Positions 54,519 to 63,800 of a stretch of DNA of 64,000 nt are shown piece by piece (position 1 is the first letter of the stretch; every line of letters starts with the position of its first letter). The position numbers and the translations under genes are program-made. Source of the DNA: Nonomuraea solani (lineage in GTDB: Bacteria; Actinomycetota; Actinomycetes; Streptosporangiales; Streptosporangiaceae); the NCBI RefSeq assembly GCF_900108335.1, contig NZ_FNVT01000010.1, positions 124,001 through 188,000 of the forward strand. Reading direction: 5' to 3'. The notes below the pieces were generated by a model. It was not told where the DNA came from and did not search any database. It saw only the letters and a list, made by a program, of their open reading frames with translations.

Positions 54519-54935
54519 CTAGGCGGTGGCGAGCTGTTCGGCGGTGGCCAGGAAGGGGCGGGCCAGGTGGTCGGCGCCGAAGCTCAGCAGGTAGAGGCCG
54601 GTGGAGACGCGTTCGAGGTAGCCCCATTCCCAGATGGCGGTCTCGTCGTGGCCGGAGGCGGCGGCTCGCCGGTCGGCGTACCGGAGGGCCCGGGCGGCGA
54701 TCTTGTCCGGGCCCGGCCGGCCGAGCCTGTCCCAGAGCGAGTGGACCATCCGGCCGAGCTGGTCGGCTTTCGCCGTGACCGCGATTTCGGCGGGCCGGGG
54801 GATGGTCCACGCCTGCCGGAGCGTTCGGCAGAGCGTGGTGATGGTCTGCTCGGGCGGGAGGCCGAGGCGGCCCATCGACGGGCCGGGGGCCTCCTGCAGC
54901 ATGGCGTGCCGATCGGGGTCCTGGGCATCAGCCAT
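54519..54935 (-). CDS. Hypothetical protein
   Basis: A 138-aa predicted soluble protein from ATG 54935; GGAGAG lies about 11 nt upstream. It is mostly helical with Trp/Tyr-rich stretches (SLWDRLGRPGPDKIAARALRYADR; DETAIWEWGYLERVSTGLY). No signal peptide or membrane segment. I do not recognise a family. The codon pattern is that of a real actinobacterial gene (G/C at third positions), and the reverse frame is a shadow. Confidence 0.55.
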   Translation of the reverse strand: MADAQDPDRHAMLQEAPGPSMGRLGLPPEQTITTLCRTLRQAWTIPRPAEIAVTAKADQLGRMVHSLWDRLGRPGPDKIAARALRYADRRAAASGHDETAIWEWGYLERVSTGLYLLSFGADHLARPFLATAEQLATA

Positions 54936-55058
54936 CGTGAGCCTGTCTCTCCGAGGTGGGCGAGCTTCTGCTGAACCTCTGCCGGCAAATCGATCATGGT
55001 CCCCATCTTCGCCCGGAATGGTCTCCCGTTCATATCGAACCACCCGGCGTTGGCCTCA

Positions 55059-55163
55059 CGAGCCGACGCCCGTCGGCTCGGAACCTCGCTCCGAGCCGTT
55101 CCGCGGGAAGGACCTCATCGGAACCGGGGGTGACCGGGGTGTGGTGTGTCCCCGGTCACCCCC
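55059..55163 (+). other. Structured leader region with alternative hairpins
   Basis: Three exact dyads lie in a row. The first is CGAGCCGACG/CGTCGGCTCG (55059-55080). The second, GGCTCGGA/TCCGAGCC (55075-55097), shares bases with the first, so only one can form. The third is a 14-bp stem starting GGGGGTGACC (55126-55139) with its partner at 55150-55163 and a 10-nt loop. The set ends 31 nt before ATG 55195. It could be an attenuator-like leader or paired terminators. No T-run follows. The remaining part of the gap 54936-55194 holds nothing I recognise. Confidence 0.45.
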
Positions 55164-55194
55164 TCCGCGTAGGTCCGGCGGTCATGATGTGATC

Positions 55195-55635
55195 ATGCTG
55201 CTGTTACGCCCGCTGCTCGTCACCCCCTGCGCGAACGCCTTCGGAGGCGTGGTCTTCCCGTTCATCGTGTTCTTCGCGTTCGATACGGTCTTCGCCTTCG
55301 ACGAGCACGTCGCCGAAATCCTCCTGGTCCCGGCCGCCGCGGCGTCGTTGATCTTCGTGGTACGCGGCTTCCTCATGAGCGTCGTGTGCGCGCCCGACGC
55401 CATCACGGTGCGCGGCTACCCGCGGAGCAGGACCATCCCGATCGCGGACGTGCTGGAACTCGATGACGGCCTGCTGTTCCTCCTCCGGTGGCAGGACCGG
55501 CGCGGGCGGAGGCGCGGAACTCCGGTGATCGCCTTCACGGCGCCTCCCAGCACGCTCGCCTTCGTCGTCCGGCACAACGACGACTGTGCGGCCCGGCTGC
55601 GGGAGTGGATCGGCCGTCATCGGGGAGCGGCGTAG
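55195..55635 (+). CDS. Membrane protein with PH-like domain
   Basis: A 146-aa protein with two N-terminal helices (GGVVFPFIVFFAFDTVF; LLVPAAAASLIFVVRGFLM) and a C-terminal soluble part with the strand pattern of bacterial PH domains (SVVCAPDAITVRGYPRSRTI; VLELDDGLLFLLRW). The start ATG 55195 lies inside a CATGAT-GTG-ATCATG dyad (55183-55197) and has no clear ribosome site. Preceded by the structured leader region. Function unknown. Confidence 0.6.
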   Translation: MLLLRPLLVTPCANAFGGVVFPFIVFFAFDTVFAFDEHVAEILLVPAAAASLIFVVRGFLMSVVCAPDAITVRGYPRSRTIPIADVLELDDGLLFLLRWQDRRGRRRGTPVIAFTAPPSTLAFVVRHNDDCAARLREWIGRHRGAA

Positions 55636-55646
55636 GCGAAGCGGGA

Positions 55647-57173
55647 TCAGCTCGGGAGCGCGACGCCCGCGCAGCCGCTGCCGATCCGGCCCGTATCGAA
55701 GTAGCGCACCACGTCGGCGGCGCACTCGGGCACCCGGGTGGCCGACACGTGCACGTCGTCGGCGATCGTGTAGACGGTGCCGCCGACGGCGCGCCGCGTC
55801 TGCAGCGTCCAGTCGTAGACGGACATGAACTCGTGCAGGTGCCCCGCCAGCACCAGCGACCCGCCGCCCCGCCGCAACGTGGTCTCCTGTACCGGCAGTG
55901 GCCAGCCGGCGCACCTGACCCCCAGCCCCCAGCCCCGGCCGGTCGCCGGATGGCGGGTCACGAGCCGCTGGTGGGCGCGCCAGGCGGTGTCGAAGCCGGT
56001 CCGGCCGGCATCCTCGTTGCACGCGACGGCCAGGTTCATGGTCATGTTGAGCGTTTCGGGCGCGCCGGGCACGGGTGTCCCCATCATCGGAGCGCCGAGC
56101 AGCTCCTTGACGGTGGGCGGGGCGGTGGTGCCGGTCGTGGTCCGCAGTTCGGCCAGCGCCTTGCCCGCGCGTACCCACTCGGTCGAGTTGAGTTTGGCCA
56201 GGTCGGCGACGGCCGAGCCGTCGATGGGCCGCTGCAGGCCGGCGAAGGTCTTGGGGCTCTTGTCGTACGCGCCGACGAGCCGCGCCACCTCCTCGCGCAC
56301 CTGCCGGGCGGTGGCGCCGAGACCGTAGAGCTCGTCGCGGCGGGCCAGCCAGGTGGCCATCCGCCCGAAGTTCCGCTCGGCCGCCGCCGCGGCGTCTTTC
56401 GTGTGCCGGTCGAGCCGGGTCCACGGCGGCGCCACGCTGTCCAGGAAGGCCCGTCCGGTGTGCTCCGGGAACTCGCTCCGGTACACCATGCCCAGATAGG
56501 TGCCCCAGGAGAAGCCGAGCAGGTTGAGCGTGCGCTCACCCAGCGCGGCCCGTACCAGGTCGAGGTCCTTGGCCACGTTGGCGGTGGTGAGCTGCCCGAG
56601 GAAGGCGGGGTCGGAGCGTCCGCACTTCTGGTTGGTGGCGACCTGGGAGTCGTAGATCTTCCTGGCCGTCTCCTTGGTCATCGTGCCCGGCTCCTGCGGG
56701 CCCATCGGCGACAGGGGGCAGGCGGCCTTGGTGCTGTAGCCCACCCCTCGCGGGTCGAAGCCGATGATGTCGTACCGCTCGTTGAGCCCGGCCATCTCCT
56801 TGTTCCTGAGCGCGGAGCGCAGGATCGGGTCCAGATATCCGCTGTTGCCCGGTCCTCCCGGCAGGACGGCGATGGCGCCGAGCCGGCGGGACCCGTCCGT
56901 GGCGGCCAGCCGGGTCACCGCGATGTCGATCTTCCGCCCGCCGGGGTCGCGATGGTTCAGCGGGACGCTGACCGTCCCGCACTCCAGGCGCTTCATCAGG
57001 GTGCGGAAGGCCGGAACCTGCTCCTCCGTCACGCGCAGGCTTCGGATCACCTCATCGGAGTAGGCGGGACAGGACTTCCACTGAACGGATGAAAGGGCGA
57101 CGGCCGGGGAAGGGTGCGCGACCAGTCCCGCCAGCGTGAGCGCCAGTGCCGTCAGTGATGTTCGGTACGTCAT
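55647..57173 (-). CDS. Secreted alpha/beta hydrolase, S33 tripeptidyl aminopeptidase-like (second copy)
   Basis: A 508-aa exported hydrolase. The signal peptide ends near SPAVALS. PGGPGNSGY, DPRGVGYS and the nucleophile elbow GFSWGTYLGMVY are present, and the end has the TAP-like domain (AGHLHEFMSVYDWTLQTRRA). The first S33 gene at 48915 has the same plan but differs in most residues, so these are distant paralogues. Probably acts on peptides outside the cell. Convergent with the PH-domain protein gene, 11 nt apart. Confidence 0.87.
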   Translation of the reverse strand: MTYRTSLTALALTLAGLVAHPSPAVALSSVQWKSCPAYSDEVIRSLRVTEEQVPAFRTLMKRLECGTVSVPLNHRDPGGRKIDIAVTRLAATDGSRRLGAIAVLPGGPGNSGYLDPILRSALRNKEMAGLNERYDIIGFDPRGVGYSTKAACPLSPMGPQEPGTMTKETARKIYDSQVATNQKCGRSDPAFLGQLTTANVAKDLDLVRAALGERTLNLLGFSWGTYLGMVYRSEFPEHTGRAFLDSVAPPWTRLDRHTKDAAAAAERNFGRMATWLARRDELYGLGATARQVREEVARLVGAYDKSPKTFAGLQRPIDGSAVADLAKLNSTEWVRAGKALAELRTTTGTTAPPTVKELLGAPMMGTPVPGAPETLNMTMNLAVACNEDAGRTGFDTAWRAHQRLVTRHPATGRGWGLGVRCAGWPLPVQETTLRRGGGSLVLAGHLHEFMSVYDWTLQTRRAVGGTVYTIADDVHVSATRVPECAADVVRYFDTGRIGSGCAGVALPS

Positions 57174-57219
57174 GCGGATCAGTCGTAGAGCAGCGGCTGT
57201 TTCCGCACTGTTTCCGTAC

Positions 57220-57543
57220 TCAGGAGAGATCGATCTCGTTGTGCAGCCATTCGAGGTAGGCCTCGCTGCCCGTGGTGACGGGGAAGGTGAGGATCGGCGG
57301 CACGACGGCGTCGCCGTGCGCCCGCTCGATGCGCTGCCGCAGCGCGGGCAGCCGGGTGTCGACCGTGAGCGCGGCGACCTTCCAGGCGCCGGTCTCCTCG
57401 ACCCCCGTCTCCCAGCGCACCAGCCTCGTCACCGGCGAGAGGTCGATGGAGGCGGCGAGCCCCGCGCGCAGGATGTCGTGCGCCAGGTCGGCCGCCTTCT
57501 CCTGCCCCTCGACCGTCGTGTGGACCTCGATCAGTTCCGCCAT
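57220..57543 (-). CDS. cutA: Divalent-cation tolerance protein CutA
   Basis: A 107-aa CutA1 protein of the PII-like trimeric fold. It shows LIEVHTTVEGQEKAADLAHDIL, LVRWETGVEETGAWKV (the usual YxWxGxIxxxxE region, modified) and the end SEAYLEWLHNEI. GGAAGG lies 7 nt before ATG 57543. Proposed roles are copper tolerance and protein anchoring; neither is certain. It is 23 nt downstream of the SRPBCC gene and may be co-transcribed with it. Confidence 0.85.
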   Translation of the reverse strand: MAELIEVHTTVEGQEKAADLAHDILRAGLAASIDLSPVTRLVRWETGVEETGAWKVAALTVDTRLPALRQRIERAHGDAVVPPILTFPVTTGSEAYLEWLHNEIDLS

Positions 57544-57566
57544 GGCGGGCCTTCCTACGGGGGGTT

Positions 57567-57983
57567 TCAGGGGCCGTCGGTACGGAGGCCGACCTCTTCG
57601 GCCAGCCGGTCGAGGGAGCGGCCGAGCAGCTCGCGCACCTCGTTCGCCCGATCCCCGGAGTCCGGCTCGTCGAGCAGGCTGATGTGCAGGGTCACCTCGC
57701 TGGCGCCGGCCGCCGTGTCGGCCACCTGCAGCCATCCCGCGTAGTCCGGATGGTCGCGTCCGCCCCACTCCACCCGGAGTTGCTCCTCCGAGGCCCGGAA
57801 CAGTCCTTCGTGTTTGCCGGAGCCGGGCACCAGCGGGCCGTCGGCCTCGATCGTGCCGGGGCCGCTGCCGTGGACCGACAGCCCGTGGGGGAGCCAGCGG
57901 TCCATGAGGTCCACGTCGGACGCGATGCCGAACACGATCACGCTGTTCGCCGACATGCCGCGTGACGCCTCGAACTCCGCCAT
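57567..57983 (-). CDS. SRPBCC-family protein
   Basis: A 138-aa START/SRPBCC-like protein (polyketide cyclase/dehydrase superfamily). It shows an N-terminal strand, a helix with VDLMDRWLPHGLSV, the central WGGRDHPDYAGWLQVAD, and a long C-terminal helix (ELLGRSLDRLAEEVG). It binds an unknown hydrophobic ligand. Divergent from the Wadjet operon; the 157-nt gap carries short repeats. Confidence 0.75.
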   Translation of the reverse strand: MAEFEASRGMSANSVIVFGIASDVDLMDRWLPHGLSVHGSGPGTIEADGPLVPGSGKHEGLFRASEEQLRVEWGGRDHPDYAGWLQVADTAAGASEVTLHISLLDEPDSGDRANEVRELLGRSLDRLAEEVGLRTDGP

Positions 57984-58083
57984 ACCGTCCCCCCGGGTTC
58001 CAATGCCGACGCAGTACCCCCGTGATCTGCGCGCAAACCGCAGCCGTCCTGTCGGCCTCTCCCGCTACGGTTGCGTGCGTGGG

Positions 58084-58124
58084 GAGTCGCGGGGACTCCC
58101 AAGGACTCGCGGGGACTCGCAGGG
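58084..58124. repeat. 20-bp tandem repeat with embedded dyad upstream of jetA
   Basis: Two 20-bp units (58085-58104 and 58105-58124) differ at three positions; both contain TCGCGGGGACTC. The first also forms GAGTC-GCGGG-GACTC (arms 58084-58088, 58094-58098). The repeats end 16 nt before the jetA start and may overlap the leader or serve as an operator. Confidence 0.55.
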
Positions 58125-58140
58125 CGAGGGGAGTGAGGCC

Positions 58141-59706
58141 ATGGCGGAGCTGCCACGGGTGCCGCCGGAGATGTTCCGGTTCACCACCACGGAGCGGGCA
58201 GACCTGCACACAGCGGTCCTTTACGCCTTCGGTGAGGCGAATGAGCGGCTCGAGACGGCGCTGACGGTCGAGGAGGTGCACGAGCGGCTGCGCACGGTGG
58301 GGTGGTACGCGCCGGTCGCCGAGCAGGATCTGGGCGCGACGCTCAAGCAGCTCGTCGGATGGGGGCTGCTCGACGTGATCTTCAATCACGCGGGCAGCTT
58401 CGCCACCGCCGAGGAATACGAGCGCAAGAACCTGCAATATTCGCTGACCAGGCGCGGCGAGGCCGCGTTCGCCGGGGTGCAGCACGCCGTGGCGATGCTG
58501 GCGTCGGCGGGCGCGCTGCAGACCGCCGTGCTCGACGCCATCGCCGACCGGCTGGGAGAGCTGGACGACCTGCTGCGCGACCCCGACCCGGGCCGCAACC
58601 GGCGGATCTTCACCAGCCTGCAGGAGCTGGAGGGCCATCTCGACGGGCTGCGCGGCAACACCAAGCAGTTCAACGGCGAGCTGCAGCGGCTGCTGCGCGT
58701 CGAGGGCACGGATCTGGCGACGTTCCACGAGGTCAAGGCCGCCACGGTGGCTTATCTGCAGGAGTTCGTGACCAATCTGGAGCAGCGGGGCGACACCATC
58801 GCGGCCGGGCTGGGCGCGGTGGCCGCGCACGGCGTGAGCGTGCTGCACGCCCGCGCGCTCGACGGCGCCGACCTGCCGAGGGTGCCCGGCACCGATCCCG
58901 TGACGCCATGGCTGGCGGTGCGGGCGGCCCGGTGGGAGGGGCTGCGGTCGTGGTTCGCGCCTGAAGACGGCGGCGTGCCGCGGGTGCGGCAACTGCACGA
59001 CGTGGCGCGGCGGGCGATCGTGTCGCTGCTGCAGGTGCTCGACCGGATCACCGACTCGCGCCGCCGGTCCTCCAGCGCCGCGGCCGACTTCCGTACGCTG
59101 GCCCGCCGGTTCGCCACCGCGGCCGGCGAGGACGACGCGCACCGGTTGTGGGACGCGGCCTTCGGGCTCGGCTCGGCCCGGCACGCCCATCTCGGGCACA
59201 CCGACGCCGAGCTGATCCCGGCCGGGGTGCCGTGGGCGGAGGCGGAGCCCGTCCAGGTGTCGGCGCTGCTGCGGTCGCGGGGCCGCACCGAGCGGATGGG
59301 CCGCACGGGGAAGGTGCGCGACGTGGCCGCGCTGCGCGCCGAGCGCCGGGCGCGGGCCGAGAAGGAGCGGGCCGAGCTGGAGGCGGCGTGGTCGGCGCTG
59401 GCGACGACGGGGGCGATGCGGTTGTCGCGGTTCGGGGAGCTCGAGCACGAGGCGTTCGGCAGGCTGCTCGACCTGCTCGGGCGGGCGCTGGCCGAGCGGC
59501 CCGACTCGACCGGGTTCCGGCGGGCGGTGACGTCCGACGGGCGGGTGGAGATCGTGCTGCGGGCGCCGGACGACGGGGCGGTGGCGGTGCTGCGCACGTC
59601 GGAGGGCTGGTTCCGGGGGCCCGACTACCTCATCGACGTACGCCCGCTGGGCGACTCCGTCGAGACGGCCCCGGAAGAGCCGCAAGAGTGGGTGGCGGGC
59701 GCATGA
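58141..59706 (+). CDS. jetA: Wadjet type II JetA (TIGR02677/DUF2397), kleisin-like
   Basis: A 521-aa protein. A winged-helix-like N-terminus (LTVEEVHERLRTVGWYAPVAEQ) precedes long helices. The family match rests on QLVGWGLLDV, FVTNLEQRGDTIAAGL, the WEGLRSWF region and the C-terminal module ending FRGPDYLIDVRPL. In type II Wadjet this is the kleisin partner of the SMC protein. GAGG lies 5-8 nt before ATG 58141. It overlaps jetB by 4 nt. Complete and apparently intact. Confidence 0.88.
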   Translation: MAELPRVPPEMFRFTTTERADLHTAVLYAFGEANERLETALTVEEVHERLRTVGWYAPVAEQDLGATLKQLVGWGLLDVIFNHAGSFATAEEYERKNLQYSLTRRGEAAFAGVQHAVAMLASAGALQTAVLDAIADRLGELDDLLRDPDPGRNRRIFTSLQELEGHLDGLRGNTKQFNGELQRLLRVEGTDLATFHEVKAATVAYLQEFVTNLEQRGDTIAAGLGAVAAHGVSVLHARALDGADLPRVPGTDPVTPWLAVRAARWEGLRSWFAPEDGGVPRVRQLHDVARRAIVSLLQVLDRITDSRRRSSSAAADFRTLARRFATAAGEDDAHRLWDAAFGLGSARHAHLGHTDAELIPAGVPWAEAEPVQVSALLRSRGRTERMGRTGKVRDVAALRAERRARAEKERAELEAAWSALATTGAMRLSRFGELEHEAFGRLLDLLGRALAERPDSTGFRRAVTSDGRVEIVLRAPDDGAVAVLRTSEGWFRGPDYLIDVRPLGDSVETAPEEPQEWVAGA

Positions 59707-60893
59707 GCAGTCTGGCCAACCAGCTCGTCAGGGCCGAGAAGGAGGAGATCGCGCGGGCGATCCGCACCCTGCTCGGCCGGCCGCTCGTGTCCCTGCACGA
59801 CGACCCGGCCGCCTTCGACCTGATCAGGAAGCGGCGGCAGCCGCTGATCCAATGGTTCGACTACTTCTGCGGCTGGCGGCTGGTCGTCGAGCCCCGCCAG
59901 GGCTACGCCCGCCTGGTCAAGGTCAGGTCCGCGCCCAGCGCCACCCGGCCCGCCCGGCGCCGCCGCACGACCAGGGCGCCCTTCGACCGCCGCCGCTATA
60001 CGCTGCTGTGCCTGTGCGCGGCCGAGCTGCTCGGCTCGCCGGTCACCACGATCGGCATGCTGGCCCAGCGGCTGGTCCAGGCGGCGGCCGTGGAGGCGGA
60101 CGTGCCGCCGTTCGACCCGGTCAGGAGCGACGAGCGGGCCGCGTTCGTGGACGCGCTCAAGCTGCTGGAGCACTACGGCGCCGTCACCGCCATGGACGGA
60201 GCCACCGACTCCTACCTGGCCGACGAGGACGCCAAGGTGCTCTACCGGGTCGACACCACCCGCGTGATCAGGCTGCTCGCCGCCCCGGTGCCACCGTCGC
60301 GGGTCGCCCCCTCCGAAGGGCTGGAGGCCCTCACCGTGGAGGCGCGCTACGGCGGCGACGAGCCGACCGAGACCCAGCGCAACCTGTGGGCCCGGCACTC
60401 GCTCATCCGCCGCCTCCTCGACGAGCCCGTCGTCTACCGCGACGAGCTGACCCCGGCCCAGCTCGCCTACGCCGCCTCCCTGACCGGCCGCCAGATCCTG
60501 CGGCGCGCCGCCGAGGAGGCCGGGTTCGTGCTCGAAGACCGCGCCGAGGGGTTCCTGCTCGTCGATCCCGACGCCACGGCCACCGACACGAAGTTCCCCG
60601 ACGACGGCAGCCACGCCAAGGTGGGCGCCCTGCTCATGCTCGACCTGCTCGTCACCTCGGGCCCCGTCACCATCGACCGGCTCGACACCGAGGCCACCGG
60701 GCTGCTGGGCCGGTTCCCGCAGTGGGCCAAGGCATACCAGTCCGACGGCGGCGGGCCGCGGCTGGCCGCCGACGCGCTGGAGGTGCTCGAATGGTTCGGG
60801 CTGGCCCGCCGTACGGGTGACCAGGTCACCGCCCTGCCCGCCGCGGCCCGTTACCGGGTCGACCGCGGCGCGGCCGTCCAGGAGGATCTATGA
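59703..60893 (+). CDS. jetB: Wadjet type II JetB (TIGR02678/DUF2398), KITE-like
   Basis: A 396-aa protein. Family stretches include ALRTLLGRPLV-like AIRTLLGRPLVSL, WFDYFCGWRLVVEP and ARLVKV. After them come RRRYTLLCLCAAELL, YRVDTTRVIRLL, and a late winged-helix part (KVGALLMLDLLV). It corresponds to the KITE subunit that joins kleisin and SMC. ATG 59703 overlaps the jetA stop, and its own stop overlaps jetC, so the three are one translational unit. Confidence 0.88.
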   Translation: MSSLANQLVRAEKEEIARAIRTLLGRPLVSLHDDPAAFDLIRKRRQPLIQWFDYFCGWRLVVEPRQGYARLVKVRSAPSATRPARRRRTTRAPFDRRRYTLLCLCAAELLGSPVTTIGMLAQRLVQAAAVEADVPPFDPVRSDERAAFVDALKLLEHYGAVTAMDGATDSYLADEDAKVLYRVDTTRVIRLLAAPVPPSRVAPSEGLEALTVEARYGGDEPTETQRNLWARHSLIRRLLDEPVVYRDELTPAQLAYAASLTGRQILRRAAEEAGFVLEDRAEGFLLVDPDATATDTKFPDDGSHAKVGALLMLDLLVTSGPVTIDRLDTEATGLLGRFPQWAKAYQSDGGGPRLAADALEVLEWFGLARRTGDQVTALPAAARYRVDRGAAVQEDL

Positions 60894-63800
60894 CAGTCAC
60901 CGAGCTCACCCCGGCGCGCGCCGCGCACGGCGTGGACGCCCGCTGGACTCCGGTACGCGCCGGGATCCTCAACGTGTGGCGCTACTACGACGAGGTGTTC
61001 GAGTTCCACCGGGGCAGGCTGCTGCTGCGCGGGCCCAACGGCAGCGGCAAGTCCAAGGTGCTCGAACTGCTGCTCCCGTACGTGCTGGACGCCAGCCTCA
61101 AGCCGAGCAGGCTGTCCACGTTCGGCGGCACCGAGCGCACCATGCACTGGAACCTGATGGGCGACGGCGCCGGCGGCGCCACCCGGGTCGGCTACGTGTG
61201 GCTGGAGTTCCGGCACGCCGACGACCGCTGGTTCACCTGCGGCGCCCGGCTGCAGGCCACCATCCACACCAAGAACGTCACCGCCACCTACTTCACGGCC
61301 GACGCCCGCGTCGACACCCCGGACGGCTTCCGCCTCACCGGCGACGGCGGCCAGCCGCTGACCAAGGCGCAGCTCGCCGATGAGCTGGGCTCGTCGGGCA
61401 AGGTGCACGAGTCGGCGGAGTCCTACCGCACGGTCGTGCGCCAGACGCTCTACCGGGCGCTCAACGAGCAGCGCTACGACTCGCTCCTGACCGCGCTGCG
61501 CCAGCTCCGCACCCCCAAACTGTCCGAGCGTCTCGACCCCGGGCTGCTGTCCGACCTGCTGTCCAGCGCGCTGCCGCCGCTCGGCGAGGGCGAGATCCAC
61601 GAGATCGCCGAGGGTTTCGAGCGGCTCGACCGGCAGCGCGAGGAGCTGCGGCTGCTCGATCGCGACGTGGAGGAGGCCGACCGGCTCGCCACCCGGCAGC
61701 GGGGCTACGCCCAGCGCGTCCTGCGGGCCGCCGCCGCGGCCGTGACCTCGGCCGGCTACACCATGGACGCGGCGGCCGCCGAGGCGAAGGCCAAGCGGGA
61801 GGCGCTCAAGGAGGCCGAGGGCGACCTGCGCGCCGCCACCGCCCGGCTGGGGGAGGAGGAGGCGCAGGAGCTGGCCCTGGCCGCGCAGATCGACGGGCTG
61901 AAGGAGAGCGAGGCCTACCAGGCGGGCGGCGACCTGCACCGGCTCCGCACGGAGGCGCAGGCGGCGCACGAGGCGGCGGCCCGGCTGCGCGACCAGGCGG
62001 GGGCGGCGGCCCGCTCGGTCACCGCCAAGCAGGAGCTGTCGGCGGAGGCCGAGGGCGGGGCCCGCACGGCGGCCCGGCTCGCCGACCGCGCCCGCACCGA
62101 GGCCCGCCACGCGGCCGAACGCGCCGGCCTGCTCACCGTCCACGAGGAGACCGAACGCGCGGAATCCACCGAACCCTCGGCCGAGGCCGAAGACGGTGAC
62201 GCCGGCGTGCGCCGGGCCAGGGAGTTGCTGCGGGCCGCCGTCACCAGCAGGGCCGCCCAGATCAGGGAGGTCCGGGCCGGAGCCCTCCACCACGACGAGG
62301 CCATCAACCGCCGCACCACCGCCGAACACGACCGCGACCAGGCCCGCGACGACCTCACCACCGCCCAGGCCACCCACGACAAGGCCGAACGCCTGCGCGA
62401 CGAGCGCGCCCGCGACCTGTCCGCCGCCCTGGGCGAGTGGGCGGCCGGCTGCACCCAGCTCCAGATCGACCCGGGCACGCTGGCCGGCTGGGCCGAGGAC
62501 TTCGAACGGGCCGACGACCTGGTCGGCACCGCCCGCACCATGGCCGCCGTCGAGCTGGCCGCCCGCGAGCAGCACCTGAGGGGCGTGCGCGACGGGCTGC
62601 TGGCCGAACGGGCCGAGCTGGTGCAGGAGCGCGAGCGGCTCAACGACCAGACCGCGCTGGAGCCGCCCGTCCCGCACACCCGCACCGCCGCCGACCGGCT
62701 GGGCCGCCCCGGCACACCGCTGTGGCGGGCCGTCGCGTTCAGGTCCGGGCTCGACCCGGTCGCCCAGGCGGGCGTGGAGGCGGCGCTGGAGGCCGCGGGC
62801 CTGCTCGACCTGTGGCTGCGGCCCGACGGCGGGTTCGACCCCGGCGAGCACGACGCCTTCGCGGTGGCCGCGCTGTCCAAGGAGGCGCCCGGCTACAGCC
62901 TGGCCCACGTGCTGCTCACCGAGGCGGACTCCCCGGTCCAGGCCGACACCGTACTGTCCGGGATCGCCTTCGCGCCCACCGCGATCGGCGTCGACCACCC
63001 GGCCGTCGTCGGCGCCGACGGCACCTGGCGGCTCGGTCCCGCGGCCGGGCGCTGGGTCAAGCCCGAGCCCTCCTACATCGGCGCCACCGCCCGCGAACGC
63101 GCCCGCCGCCGCCGCATCGCCGAGCTGGACGACCGGCTGGGCGAGGTCGCGGGCCGGCTGGCCGAGTGCGACCATCTGCTGGCCGTGATCGAGGGCGAGC
63201 GCGAGACGCTGGCCGCCGAGGTGCGGCGTCGGCCCGACCGCAGGCCGTACGCCGAGGCGGTGCAGGAGCTCGACGGCGCGGTGAAGCGGGTGGCGCTGCT
63301 GGAAGACCAGCTCAGGGCATATGAGCAGCGGTTGCACGAGCGCGAGCGGGAGGTCGGCCTGTCGCTGCGGCGGCTCACCGAGCTGGCCGCCCGCCACGCG
63401 CTGCCCACCGCGCTGCCCGCGCTCGACAACCTGGAGGCGGCCCTGCGCACCGCCGAGACGACCGGCACCGTCTGGCACGACCGGCGCGCCGACGCCCGCG
63501 CCGCCAGGCAACGCGCCCGGCTGGCCGTCGAGACCGCCGGCGAGTACGAGCAGCTCGCCGTCGAGGCCGTCGAACGCGCCGAGGAGGCCGCGGCCGGCGC
63601 CGTCGTGCTGGCGGAGCGGCTGGCCGCGATCGAGTCCACGGTCGGCGTCGAGCACCACCGCGTCCTGGAGCAGCTCCAGGAGACCCAGACCGCCTACCAG
63701 GCGTGCCGCCGCCTGATCAAGTCGGGCAACGACGACCTGGCCCGGCTCAACGCCCGGCTCGGCCTGCTCAAGGGCGAGCTCGGCACCACCGAGGACCGGC

